From Chondrosia reniformis (taxonomy: Eukaryota > Porifera > Demospongiae > Chondrillida > Chondrillidae), in the NCBI GenBank assembly GCA_947172415.1, contig OX359200.1, positions 3,598,501 to 3,662,500 of the forward strand: a stretch of DNA of 64,000 nt, written 5' to 3'. The notes under the pieces were generated by a model. The model saw only the letters and a list, made by a program, of their open reading frames with translations, was not told where the DNA came from and ran no database searches. Position 1 is the first letter of the stretch, and every line of letters starts with the position of its first letter. Both the position numbers and the translations under genes were made by a program. Shown one piece after another: positions 43,633-55,796 of this stretch.

Positions 43633-45086
43633 GACCTATTGTTTCCTCTATAAACTCCCCTACCTACCACCTATCCAGATTTCTGGCGACTATCCTGTCA
43701 CCCTTGTGGGGGAACACTCCTCACTTTGTGAAGAACTCAGAGGACTTTGTGAAGAAAATCAGGGGATTACAAGTAGAGAATGAAGATAAGTTAATCAGTT
43801 TTGATGTGAAGAGCTTGTTTATGAAGGTACCTATAGATCTCTCCTTACAGATCATTGATAGGAGGCTGAGGGAAGACAACACCCTATCAGACCGGACTAC
43901 TCTGGACCCTCCCACCATCACAATGCTCACAGAACTCTGTCTTAGGACAACGTACTTCCAGTACGGTAACGAGTTCTTTGAGCAGAAGGATGGGGCAGCC
44001 ATGGGCTCTCCTCTCTCTCCAGTGGTGGCAAACATCTTCATGGAAGAGTTTGAAAACGAAGCCCTCCAGGAGGCTGGCTCCAAACCTAGGCTCTGGCTAC
44101 GTTATGTAGACGACACCTTTGTCATCTGGAGCCAAGGTAGGGATCAGCTGGAGGATTTTCTGTCTTTCCTTAATGGAAGACACGGAAACATTCAGTTCAC
44201 CATGGAGGAGGAGACAGATGACTCTGTCCCGTTTCTTGACGTGCTAGTGAAGAAGAACAAAGGAAGTTTGAGTACATCCGTGTACAGAAAACCAACCCAC
44301 ACGGACAGATACCTTCACTTCTCGTCTCATCACCATCCTAGGGTGAAAGCTGGCATTGCCCTTTGCCTCAGGGACAGAGCGGAGAAGATCTGTGGTGCTG
44401 GATCCAGTGTCCTCCAAGAGGAAAAAGAGCACCTGAAAGGGGTTCTCCAGGCCAACGGATACCCCAGTAAGGTTGCTGCTAGGCACATGAAGAAGAGACA
44501 ACGGAAGCAGGAAAGTAGGGAAGATGGTAAACGTAAACTTTTTATACCATATGTGAAAGGCCTCAGTGAAATGATCTCCAGAACATGCCGGAAGATGAAC
44601 ATCGAAACCATTTTCACAAAGCAGAGATCACTGAGGAGTATCCTCTCTAGGCCTAAACAACCCCAGCCTACCATGGATATTAAAGGTGTCGTTTACCAGA
44701 TCCCCTGTTCTAGTTGCCCTGCGGTGTACACTGGAGAAACTGGAAGAACACTAAAAGTCAGGATGGCGGAGCACAAACGTGCCGTCAGGATGGGGGATGT
44801 GAACAATGGATTAGCTGTTCACTCCCTAAAAACTGGTCATCCAATTGAGTGGAGCCAAGCCAGAGTGATGGAGAGGGAAGAGAACAGGTACAGAAGAAGA
44901 ATTAAGGAAGACCTGAAGATCCAACAATGTCAGGTAAGAATGAACTTAGATCAAGGAATTGTACTAAGAAGTGGTTGGAAACCCTTTTTTATGAATACTC
45001 CCTTCACCTCTCCTTCCTCCGGAAATAATGTAACCGATGACATCACTGATGAGGTAATCCAAAATGGCGGGAAAAGATGCCTATAA
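43629..45086 (+). CDS. Penelope-like RT and GIY-YIG endonuclease, copy D (main frame)
   Basis: 485 residues. RT motif A LISFDVKSLF (55-64), motif B AAMGSPLSPVVANIF (123-137), motif C YVDD (159-162), FLDVLV (202-207) and YRKPTHTDR (219-227). The GIY-YIG nuclease spans about 352-430: VVYQ, a CxxC pair (C360, C363), YTGETGR (367-373), EH (381-382), H398 and a glutamate near 415. This is the PLE form of the domain, with its zinc-binding cysteines. All catalytic motifs look intact. The listed TTG start is artificial; the frame opens upstream with LYGLPKIHK. The 3' untranslated region (45,087-45,254) carries hairpins and the ORF-start tail. Confidence 0.88.
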   Translation: MRPIVSSINSPTYHLSRFLATILSPLWGNTPHFVKNSEDFVKKIRGLQVENEDKLISFDVKSLFMKVPIDLSLQIIDRRLREDNTLSDRTTLDPPTITMLTELCLRTTYFQYGNEFFEQKDGAAMGSPLSPVVANIFMEEFENEALQEAGSKPRLWLRYVDDTFVIWSQGRDQLEDFLSFLNGRHGNIQFTMEEETDDSVPFLDVLVKKNKGSLSTSVYRKPTHTDRYLHFSSHHHPRVKAGIALCLRDRAEKICGAGSSVLQEEKEHLKGVLQANGYPSKVAARHMKKRQRKQESREDGKRKLFIPYVKGLSEMISRTCRKMNIETIFTKQRSLRSILSRPKQPQPTMDIKGVVYQIPCSSCPAVYTGETGRTLKVRMAEHKRAVRMGDVNNGLAVHSLKTGHPIEWSQARVMEREENRYRRRIKEDLKIQQCQVRMNLDQGIVLRSGWKPFFMNTPFTSPSSGNNVTDDITDEVIQNGGKRCL

Positions 45087-45117
45087 ATGAAGACACCTTG
45101 AAGACCAACACCAGTCA

Positions 45118-45143
45118 CTGAAGAAGACCCCCAGGGTCGAAAC
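45118..45143 (+). other. Hammerhead-like core in PLE 3' region (candidate)
   Basis: CTGAAGA, then a GACCC-CCA-GGGTC hairpin, then CGAAAC. This resembles the CUGANGA / stem II / GAAA core of hammerhead ribozymes, which are documented in PLEs. There is one extra A before stem II. A CGTC that could close stem III lies about 30 nt downstream, but I cannot pair stem I. It is conserved in the 3' regions of the other PLE copies. Confidence 0.35.
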
Positions 45144-45254
45144 GTTTGGCAGACCGAAGAATCGAAAAAACTGCGTCTCTAGACGCTCTAAAAGTCGAAA
45201 GATGAACCTTTACAAAGATAAGTTCGACGCAGTTAGAAGAAATCCTTATTCCAT

Positions 45255-45263
45255 TACAAGGAA
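45255..45263. repeat. Target-site duplication of PLE pair C/D (right)
   Basis: TACAAGGAA, pairing with TACAAAGAA at 40,768-40,776 with one mismatch. Confidence 0.7.
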
Positions 45264-48200
45264 CTAGTACATACAACTAGTATATGCAATTGGTACATGC
45301 AAGTATTACATTCAATTAGTACATGTAACTAGTACCTACAACTAGTTAATATAACTAGTAATAGTGCACAGCTAGTTCCTACTTAATACCTAGTTTAAAT
45401 AGTAATATAACCTACAACTAGTACATATAACTAGTGCATCAAACTAGTACCTATGACAGGTACACATCTAGTAGATATAAGTAGTACATGCACATATAAT
45501 TGGTAACTATTAATAGTACACCTATATAGTACATACTACTAGTACATACAAATAGTATATACAACTAGTACATATAACAAGTACATAAAACTAGTACCTA
45601 CAATTCGTACATCAAACGAGTACCTATAACTATTACCCAACTACTACATATAACTAGTATATACAATTAGTACACACAACTATTACATCCAAACTAGTAC
45701 ATACAATCAGTACCTACAACTAGTTAACATAACTTTTACTAGTACATACAACTAGTACCAACTTAATACCTAGTTTAAATAGTAATAGAACCTACAACTA
45801 GTACATATAACTAGTACATCAAACGAGTACCTATAACTAGTACCCAACTACTACATATAACTAGTACATACAATTAGTACACATAACTATTACATCCAAA
45901 CTAGTACATACAATCAGTACCTATAACTAGTTAACATAACTTTTACTAGTACATACAACTAGTACAAACAATTTGAACATACAACTAGTACCTACAACTA
46001 GTAAAATTAACAGGTGTTAGTACATACAATTAGTTCATACAACTAGTACCAACTTAATACCTAGTTTAAATAGTAATAGAACCTACAACTGGTACATATA
46101 ACTAGTACATCAAACGAGTACCTATAACTAGTACCCAACTACTACATATAACTAGTACATACAATTAGTACACACAACTATTACATCCAAACTAGTACAT
46201 ACAATCAGTACCTACAACTAGTTAACATAAGATTTACTAGTACATACAACTAGTACCTCCAACTAGTAAAATTAACAGGTGTTAGTACATACAACTAGTT
46301 CATACAACTAGTACCAACTTAGTACCTAGTATTACTATTACTAGAATCTTCAACTAGTACATAAAACTAGTACATAACTGCTAAATATAACTAGTTCATT
46401 CACATATAACTGATACCTATAAATAGTACATACACCTAGTACATACAACTGGTACATATAATAGTCATACAACGAGTACATATAAGTAGTACATCCAACT
46501 AGGACATATATACAAGTAGTACATTCAACCAGGACATACAAGTAGTACATATAATTCATTCATACACTTAGAACCTACAACTACTAAATCCAACTAATAA
46601 ATACACCTAATACCTACAACCAGTAAAAATAACTTGTACTGGTATATACAACTAGTACATACAACTAGTATATACAACTAGTAAATATTACCAGTAATAG
46701 TACGTGCAACTAGTTAATACAACTACTACACACAACCAGTACATAACTAGTTCATACAACTAGAACATACAACTAGTGCATGCAATTAGTACATACAACT
46801 ATTACATTCAACAAGTACATATAACTAGTACCTACAACTGGTATTTTCAACTAGTTCATATAACTGGTACATTCAACTAGGACATAAAAGTAGTATCTGG
46901 TACATTTAACTAGTACCTACCTAGTACCTAGTTTAACTAGAACTAGAACCTACAACTACTAAATCCAACTAATAAATACACCTAATACCTACAACCAGTA
47001 AAAATAACTTGTACTGGTATATACAACTAGTACATACAACTAGTATATACAACTAGTAAATATTACCAGTAATAGTACGTGCAACTAGTTAATACAACTA
47101 CTACACACAACCAGTACATAACTAGTTCATACAACTAGAACATACAACTAGTGCATGCAATTAGTACATACAACTATTACGTTCAACAAGTACATATAAC
47201 TAGTACCTACAACTGGTATTTTCAACTAGTTCATATAACTGGTACATTCAACTAGGACATAAAAGTAGTATCTGGTACATTTAACTAGTACCTACCTAGT
47301 ACCTAGTTTAACTAGAACTAGAACCTACAACTAGTACATACAACTAGTATATTCACATATAACTAGTACATGCAACTAGCACATGCAAGTAGTATCTGGT
47401 AAATTTAACTAGTACCTACCTAGTAGCCTAGTTTAACTAGAACTAGACCCTACAACTAGTACATACAACTAGTATATCCACCTATAACTATTACATACAA
47501 CTAGTGCATACAACTAGTACATACAATTGGCAACTACAACTACAAAATATACCTAGTACTAGTACAAACAACTAGTTCTTACAACTAGTAAATACAACTA
47601 GTACATCAAAATAGTATCTACAACTATTACACAACTACTCCATACAACTAGTACCTACAACTAGTAAATGTAACGAGTGTTAGTATATACACCTAGCACA
47701 TACCAAGTCCCTAGTATAACTAGTACTAGAACCTACAAATAGTACATACAACTAGTCCATATGACTAGTACAAACAACTACTACGTATAACAAGTACATA
47801 TACATATAACTAGTACATATAAATAGTACAAACCCTAGTACACACAACTAGTACATACAACTAGTTCATATTACTTTTACATAAAACTACTACATATAAC
47901 TGGAAACTAGTACATGGCACTAAAACATATATCTAGTACATACAACTAGTACATACAACTAGTACATAAGACTAGTATATACAACTAGTACAATCAATTA
48001 GTACAAACAAATAGTAAAATAAATAGTAAATTCAACTGGTACACACGGCTAGTCCTAAAACTAATTCAAAGATTTAGTACACAAAAGGACATACAAGTAA
48101 TATCTAGTACATATTGCTAGTGGCTACCTAGTACCTAGTTTAACTGGTACTAGAACCTAAAAGTAGTACATACAACTAGTACATACACATATAACTAGTA

Positions 48201-51200
48201 CATAAAACTAGTAGACACAACTGCTACATATAACCAGTACATACACATATAACTGGTACATATAAATAGTACATAAAAATAGTACATATAACTAGTTCAC
48301 ACAACTTGTATATTCACATATAACTAGTACATACACCTAGCACATGCAAGTAGTATCTGGTACATTTAACTAGTACCTACCTAGTACCTAGTTTAACTCG
48401 TACTAGAACCTAAAACTAGTACATACAACTAGTACATACACATATAATTAGTACATAAAACTAGTAGACACAACTGCTACATTTAACAAGTACATACAAA
48501 TATAACTGGTATATGTAAATAGTACATACAAATAGTACATATAACTAGTACAAACAACTAGTACATACAACTCGCATATACAACTAGTTCATACAACTCG
48601 CACCTACAACTAGTTCATACAACTAGTACATACAACTAGTACAGCAATTAGTACATACAACTATTACATTCAACAAGTACATACAAATAGTACCTACAAC
48701 TGGTATTTTCAACTAGTTCATATATCTGGGACATTTAACTAATACATAAAAGTAGTATCTGGTACAATTAACTAGTACCTACCTAGTAGCCTAGTTTAAC
48801 TATAACTAGAACCTACAACTAGTACATACAACATGTATATTCACATATAACTAGTACATGCAACTAGTATATTCACATATAACTAGTACATGCAACTAGT
48901 ATATTCACATATAACTATTACATACAACTAGTACATACAACTAGTACATACAACTAGTACATACAATTGGCATCTACAACTACAAAATATACCTAGTACT
49001 AGTACAAACAACTAGTTCTTACAACTAGTAAATACAACTAGTACATCAAAATAGTATCCACAACTAGTACACAACTAATCCATACAACTAGTACCTACAA
49101 CTAGTAAATCTAACTAGTGTTAGTATATACACCTAGCACATACCAAGTCCCTAGTATAACTAGTACTAGAACCTACAAGTAGTACATACAACTAGTCCAT
49201 ATAACTAGTACAAACAACTACTACGTATAGCAAGTACATATACATATAACTAGTACATATTAATAGTACATAACCTAGTACATACAACTAGTACTTACAA
49301 CTAGTTCATATTACTTTTACATAAAACTACTACATATAACTGGAAATTAGTACATGGTATTAAATCATATAACTAGTACATACAACTATTGCATTGAACT
49401 AGCACATACAACTAGTACATACAACTAGTACATACAATTTTTACACACAACATGTGCATTTATAAGTGCATAAATTGTACATACAACTTGAACATACAAC
49501 TAGTAACTAGTACACACAACTAGTACATATAACTAGTACATACAACAACTACAAACAATTAGTCCAAACGAATAGTAAATACAACTAGTACACACAGTTA
49601 GTCCTAAAACTAATTCAAAGATTTAGTACACACAACAGGATATACAAGTAATATCTATCTAGTACATATTGCTAGTAGCTACCTAGTCTCTAGTTTAACT
49701 GGTTTCTAGAACCTAAAACTAGTACATAGACATAAAACTAGTACATAAAACTAGTAGATACAACTGCTTCATATAACGAGTACCTACACATATAACTGGT
49801 ACATAGAAATAGTACATAAAAATAGTACATATAACTAGTACATACACCTAGTACATACAACTCGCACATACAACTAGTTCATACAATTTGTACTTACAAT
49901 TAGTACCTATGACTAGAACATACACAAAGAACTAGTACATTAATATAGTACATACAACTAGTACATTAAACTAGAACTCCAACTAGTATATAGAATTAAT
50001 ACATACACTTAGTACATACATCAAATACATACAACTACTACATACAACTAGTTCATACAACTAGACAATACAACTAGTACATACAACTGGTACATTACTA
50101 GTACATAAAACTAGTAAAGAAGTAGTACATACAACTAGTACATGCAACCGGTACATACAACTATTACATTCAACTAGTACATGTAACTAGTACCTACAAC
50201 TAGTTAATATAACTAGTAATAGTGCACACAAGTAGTCCCTACTTGGTACCTAGTTTAAATAGTACTAGAATCTACAACTAGTACATATAATTAGTACATC
50301 ACACTAATACCTTTAACAGGTACACAACTAGTAGATATAAGTAGTACATGCACATATAATTGGTAACTTTTAATAGTACACCTATATAGTACATACTACT
50401 AGTACATACAAATAGTATATACAACTAGTAGATATAACAAGTACATAAAACTAGTACCTACAACTCGTATATCAAACGAGTACCTATAACTAGTACCCAA
50501 CTACTACATATAACTAGACCATACAACTAGTACATAACAAGTACATATAACTAGTATATACAACTATTATATACAATTATTACATGCAACTCTTCCATTC
50601 AACAGGTACATATAATTAGTACCTACAACTAGTTAATATAATTGTTACTTGTACATACAACTAGTACCAACTTATTTCCTAGTATTACTAGTACTAAAAT
50701 CTTCAACTAGTACATAAAACTAGTACAAAACTGCTACATATAACTAGTTCATTCACATATAACTGATACCTATAAATAGTACTTACACCTTGTACATACT
50801 ACTAGTACTTGTAATAGTACATAAAACTACTACATATAAGTAGTATATTCAACTAGGACATATATACAAATAGTATATACAACTAGTACATACAACTTGT
50901 ATATACAACTACGACATACAACTTGTATATACAATTAGTTCATATACCTAGTACATAAAACTTGTACATGGAACTAGAATATACAACTTGTATATTCAAA
51001 AGTAACTAGTACATACAACTAGTACATATAACTAGTACATACAACCAGTACCTACAACTATATAGCTAATATCACTTGTACTTGTAAATACAACTAGTTG
51101 TTTTAGCTAGTTCATACACTTGTAAATAACTAGTACATACAACTAATACAAACAATTGGAAGGTACCTAGTAAATTCATCTACTACATACAACTAGCAAT

Positions 51201-54200
51201 GAGTACATTCAACTAGTCAAGGCAATTAGTAGTTCAAACAACTAGTAAATATAACTAGTACATACAACTAGTACAAACAACTAGTCCATACAACTAGTAC
51301 ATACAACTTTTACACTATACATGTACATAGAACTAGTGCATATAGGTAGTAATTACAACTAGTACATACAACTAGTTAGTAGTACATATAACTAGTATAT
51401 ACATCCAGTACATACAACTAGTACATACAAGTAGTATCTGGTACATTTAACTAGTACCTATCTAGTACCTAGTTTCACTCGAACTAGAACCTACAACTAG
51501 TATATTCACATATAACTAGTACATGCAACTAGCACATGCAACCAGTACTTACAATTGGCACTTACAACTAGAAAATTTAACTAGTACTAGGACATACAAC
51601 TAGTACATACAAGGAGTATCTAGTACATTTCACTAATCCCTACCTAGTACCTAGTATAACTAGTATTATAACCTACAACTAGTACATACAACTACTATAT
51701 TCACATATAACTACTACATACAACTAGTACATACAATTGGCACCTACAACTACAAAAGAGAACTAGTACTAGTACAAACAACTAGTTCTTACAACTAGTA
51801 AATACAACTAGTTCATACAATTAGAACGTACAACTACTCCATACAACTAGTACCTACAACTAGTAAATCTAACTAGTGTTAGTATATACACCTAGCACAT
51901 ACCAAAACCCTAGAATAACTAGTACTAGAACCTACAAGCAGTACATACAACTAGTCCATATACCTAGTACAAACAACTACTACGTATAACAAGTACATGC
52001 ACTTAGTACATTCAACTATTACATTCCACAAGTACATATAACTAGTCCCTACAACTTGTAAATATAACTAGTGTTAGTAGATAGAACTAGTACGTACCTA
52101 GTACCGAGTTTTACTAGTACTCTTACATACAACAAGTACCTACTTAGTACCTAGTTTTACTAGTACTAGAACCTACAACTAGTACCTATGACTAGTACCC
52201 AACTACTACATATAACTAGTTCATACACATAGAACTTACATAACTAGTATATACAATTAGTACATAGAACTAGTTTAAACAATTGAAACAAAGAACTAGT
52301 ATATACACCTAGACTATACAACTATTAACTAGTAAATACAACTAGAACACACAAAGTGTCTTATAACTAGTACAAAGAACTAGTACACAAAGTTACTACC
52401 TACAACTAGACACTAGTACATACAATTAGTACATTGACCTAGTACATACAACTAGTATATAAAACTTTTACTCACAACATGTACATAGAACTAGTGCATA
52501 TAAGTAGTTCATACAATTAGTACATACAACTACACTGTACAATTATTAACTAGTACATACAACTAGTACATACAAATAGGATATACAAATTGTGCCTACA
52601 ACTAGTAAATACAACTAAAACATACACCTAGTACAAACAACTAGTACATACAACTAGTGCACACAACTAGTACATACAACTAGTAAAGAGGACATGCAAC
52701 GAGGATATACAACTAATAAATACACCTAATAAAAACAACCTGTGCAAACAACAACTATATACAACTAGTAGATACAACTAGTACATACAATTAGTATAAA
52801 CAACTGGTACATATACCCAGTATATACAACTGTTACATATAAATAGCTCATATACTTAATATATTCAACAAGTATATACATACAACAAGAACATACAACT
52901 AGTACCTACAACTAGTTCATTTTAAAAGAACTAGTACATAAAACTAGTACATACAACTAGTACATTATTAGTACATAAAACTAGTACAAAGAACTAGTAC
53001 ATACAACTTGTATATGCAATTGGTACATACAACTATTACATTCAACTAGTACATGTAACTAGTACCTACAATTAGGTAATATAACAAGTAATAGTGCACA
53101 CAAATAGTCCCTACTTAGTACCTAGTTTAAATAGTACTAGACCCTACAACTAGAACATATAACTAGTACATCAAACTAGTACCTATGACAGGTACACAAC
53201 TACTAGATATAGGTAGTATATGCACATATAATTGGTAACTATTAATAATACACCCATATAGAACATACTACTAGTACATAAAAATAGTATATACAACTAG
53301 TACATATAACAAGTACATAAAACTAGTACATACAACTAGTACATAAAACAAGTACATACAACTACTACAAAAACCTAGTACATACAACTATTAAATACAA
53401 CTAGTACATACAATTGGTAATTACAACTACAAAATATAACTAGTACTAGTGCATACAACTAGTTCATACAGCTAGTAAATACAACTAGTGCCTACAAATA
53501 GTACATACAATTACTACTTATAACTAGTAAATAGAAATAGAAATAGTTCATACAACTGGTAAAGTATATACAACTAGTACATAAAACTAGTAGACACAAC
53601 TGCTACATATAACAAGAACATATACATATAACTAGTACGTATAAATAGTACATACAAATAGTACATATAACCAGTACGTACATACAACTCGCACAAACAA
53701 CTAGTTCATACAACTAGAACATACAACTAGTATATGCAATTGGTACATACAACTATTACATTCAACTAGTGCAGTAACTAGTACCTAAACTAGTTAATAT
53801 AACTAGTAATAGTGTACACAACTAGTTCCTACTTAGTACCTAGTAAATAGTAATAGAACCTACAACTAGTACAAATGACTAGTACATCAAACTAGTACCT
53901 ATAACAGGTAAACAACTACTAGATATAAGTAGTACATGTACATATAATTGGTAACTATTAATAATACACCTAAATAGTACATACTACTAGTACATACAAA
54001 TAGTATATACAATAAGTACATAAAACTAGTACCTATAACTCGTACATCAAACGAGTACCTATAACTAGTTCCCAACTACTACATATAACTAATACATGCA
54101 ATTAGTACACACAACTATTACATCCAAACTAGTACGTACAACCAGTACCTACAACTAGTTAACATAACTATTACTAGTACATACAACTAGTACATACAAT

Positions 54201-54863
54201 TTGAAGATACAACTAGTACCTACAACTAGTAATATTAACAGGTGCTAGTACATACAACTATTCCATATAACTAGTACAAACAACTACTACACATAACAAG
54301 TACATACACATATAACTGGTACATATAAATAGTACATAAAAATAGTAAATATAACTAGTACATACAACTAGTACATACAACTTGCACATACAACTAGTTC
54401 ATACAACTAGTATATACAACTAGTACATGCAATTAGTACATACAACTATTACATTCAACAAGTACATACAACTAGTACCTACAACTGGTATTTTCAACTA
54501 TTTCATATGACTGGGACATTCAACTAATACATAAAAGTAGTATCTGGTACATTTAACTAGTACCTACCTAGTACCTAGTTTAACTAGAACTAGCACCTAC
54601 AACTAGTACATACAACTAGTATATTCACATATAACTAGTACATGCAACTAGCAAATGCAAGTAGTATCTGGTACATTTAACTAGTACCTACCTAGTAGCC
54701 TAGTTTAACTAGAACTAGAACCTACAACTAATACATACAACTAATATATTCATATATAACTAGTACATGCAACTAGTATATTCACATATAACTATTACAT
54801 ACAACTAGTACATACAACTAGTACATACAATTGGCATCTACAACTACAAAATATACCTAATAC
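45264..54863. repeat. 13-bp satellite with multi-kb higher-order repeats, reverse
   Basis: 9.6 kb of reverse-phase satellite. Large blocks recur: about 45,590-45,930, 45,800-46,200 and 54,000-54,250; about 47,390-48,290 with 48,770-49,830; and the flanks of PLE pair C/D again near 50,097 and 52,965. ACCTAGTACCTAGTTTAACT is a frequent variant unit here. No gene is seen. Confidence 0.93.
46571..47320. repeat. Near-identical 375-bp tandem duplication
   Basis: 46,571-46,945 and 46,946-47,320 agree almost base for base. The difference I see is ACATTCAACAAG against ACGTTCAACAAG. Nearby satellite units are far more divergent, so this duplication is recent. Confidence 0.85.
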
Positions 54864-55796
54864 TACAGAAAACCAACCCACATGGATAGATACCTTCACT
54901 TCTCGTCTCATCACCATCCTAGGGTGAAAGCTGGCATTGCCCTTTGCCTCAGGGACAGAGCGGAGAAGATCTGTGGTGCTGGATCCAGTGTCCTCCAAGA
55001 GGAAAAAGAGCACCTGAAAGGGGTACTCCAGGCCAATGGATACCCCAGTAAGGCTGCTGCTAGGCACATGAAGAAGAGACAACGGAACCAGGGAAGTAGG
55101 GTAGAAGGTGAACGTAAACTTTTTATTCCATATGTGAAAGACCTCAGTTAAATGATCTCCAGAACATGCCGGAAGATGAACATTGAAACCATCTTCACAA
55201 AGCAGAGATCACTGAGGAGTATCCTCTCTAGGCCTAAACAACCCCAGCCTACCATGGATATTAAAGGTGTCGTTTACCAGATCCCTTGTTCTAGTTGCCC
55301 TGAAGTGTACACTGGAGAAACTGGAAGAACACTAAAAGTCAGGATGGTGGAGCACAAACGTGCCATCAGGATGGGGGATGTGAACAATGGATTAGCTGTT
55401 CACTCCCTAAAAACCGGCCATCCAATTGAGTGGAGCCAAACCAGAGTGGTGGAGAGGGAAGAGAACTGGTACAGAAGAATTAAGGAAGCCCTGAACATCC
55501 AACAATGTCAGGTAAGAATGAACTTAGATCAAGGATTTGTACTAAGAAGTGGTTGGAAACCCTTTTTTATGAATACTCTCTTCACCTCTCCTTCCTCAGG
55601 AAATGACGTAAGCGATGACATCACTGATGAGGTAATCGAAAATGGCGGGAAAAGATGCCTATAAATGAAGACACCTTGAAGACCACCACCAGTTACTGAA
55701 GAAGACCCCCAGGGTCGAAACGTTTGCAGACAGAAGAATTGGAAAAAACTGCGTCTCTAGACGTTCTAAAAGTCGAAAGATGAACCTTTACAAAGA
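54864..55796 (+). pseudogene. Penelope-like 3' fragment, copy E
   Basis: Begins inside the RT at ACAGAAAACCAACCCACATG (YRKPTHMDR region) directly after satellite, and runs to the normal PLE 3' end (CCTTTACAAAGAT). A GAA-to-TAA change at 55,149-55,151 splits it into an 89-residue and a 170-residue frame. One codon is lost in the RRRIKED region. The GIY-YIG motif is otherwise present (CSSCPEVYTGETGR). The satellite after it (TGTAAAATTATGTATTTACT) is the reverse complement of that beside copy A, so E is the right-arm copy of A, not a separate insertion. Confidence 0.85.

Larger units (their letters stand above)
40777..45254. mobile_element. Inverted Penelope-like pair C (-) and D (+)
   Basis: Copy C (- strand, 42,602 to 40,777) is 5'-truncated. 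Copy D (+ strand, 42,603-45,254) is the longest PLE copy in the window. They meet head to head at about 42,602, where C breaks inside the LLDKEEYD region and D begins at AAGTTCGACGCAG. The pair is flanked by a 9-bp near-repeat, and the empty site elsewhere in the satellite supports a single insertion. The layout is the same as pair A/B. Confidence 0.8.

Noticed and set aside
27594-45254. LTR retrotransposon or retroviral origin for the YVDD frames
   Set aside because: There is no LTR, gag, protease or integrase. The GIY-YIG domain and PLE-specific blocks identify Penelope-like elements.
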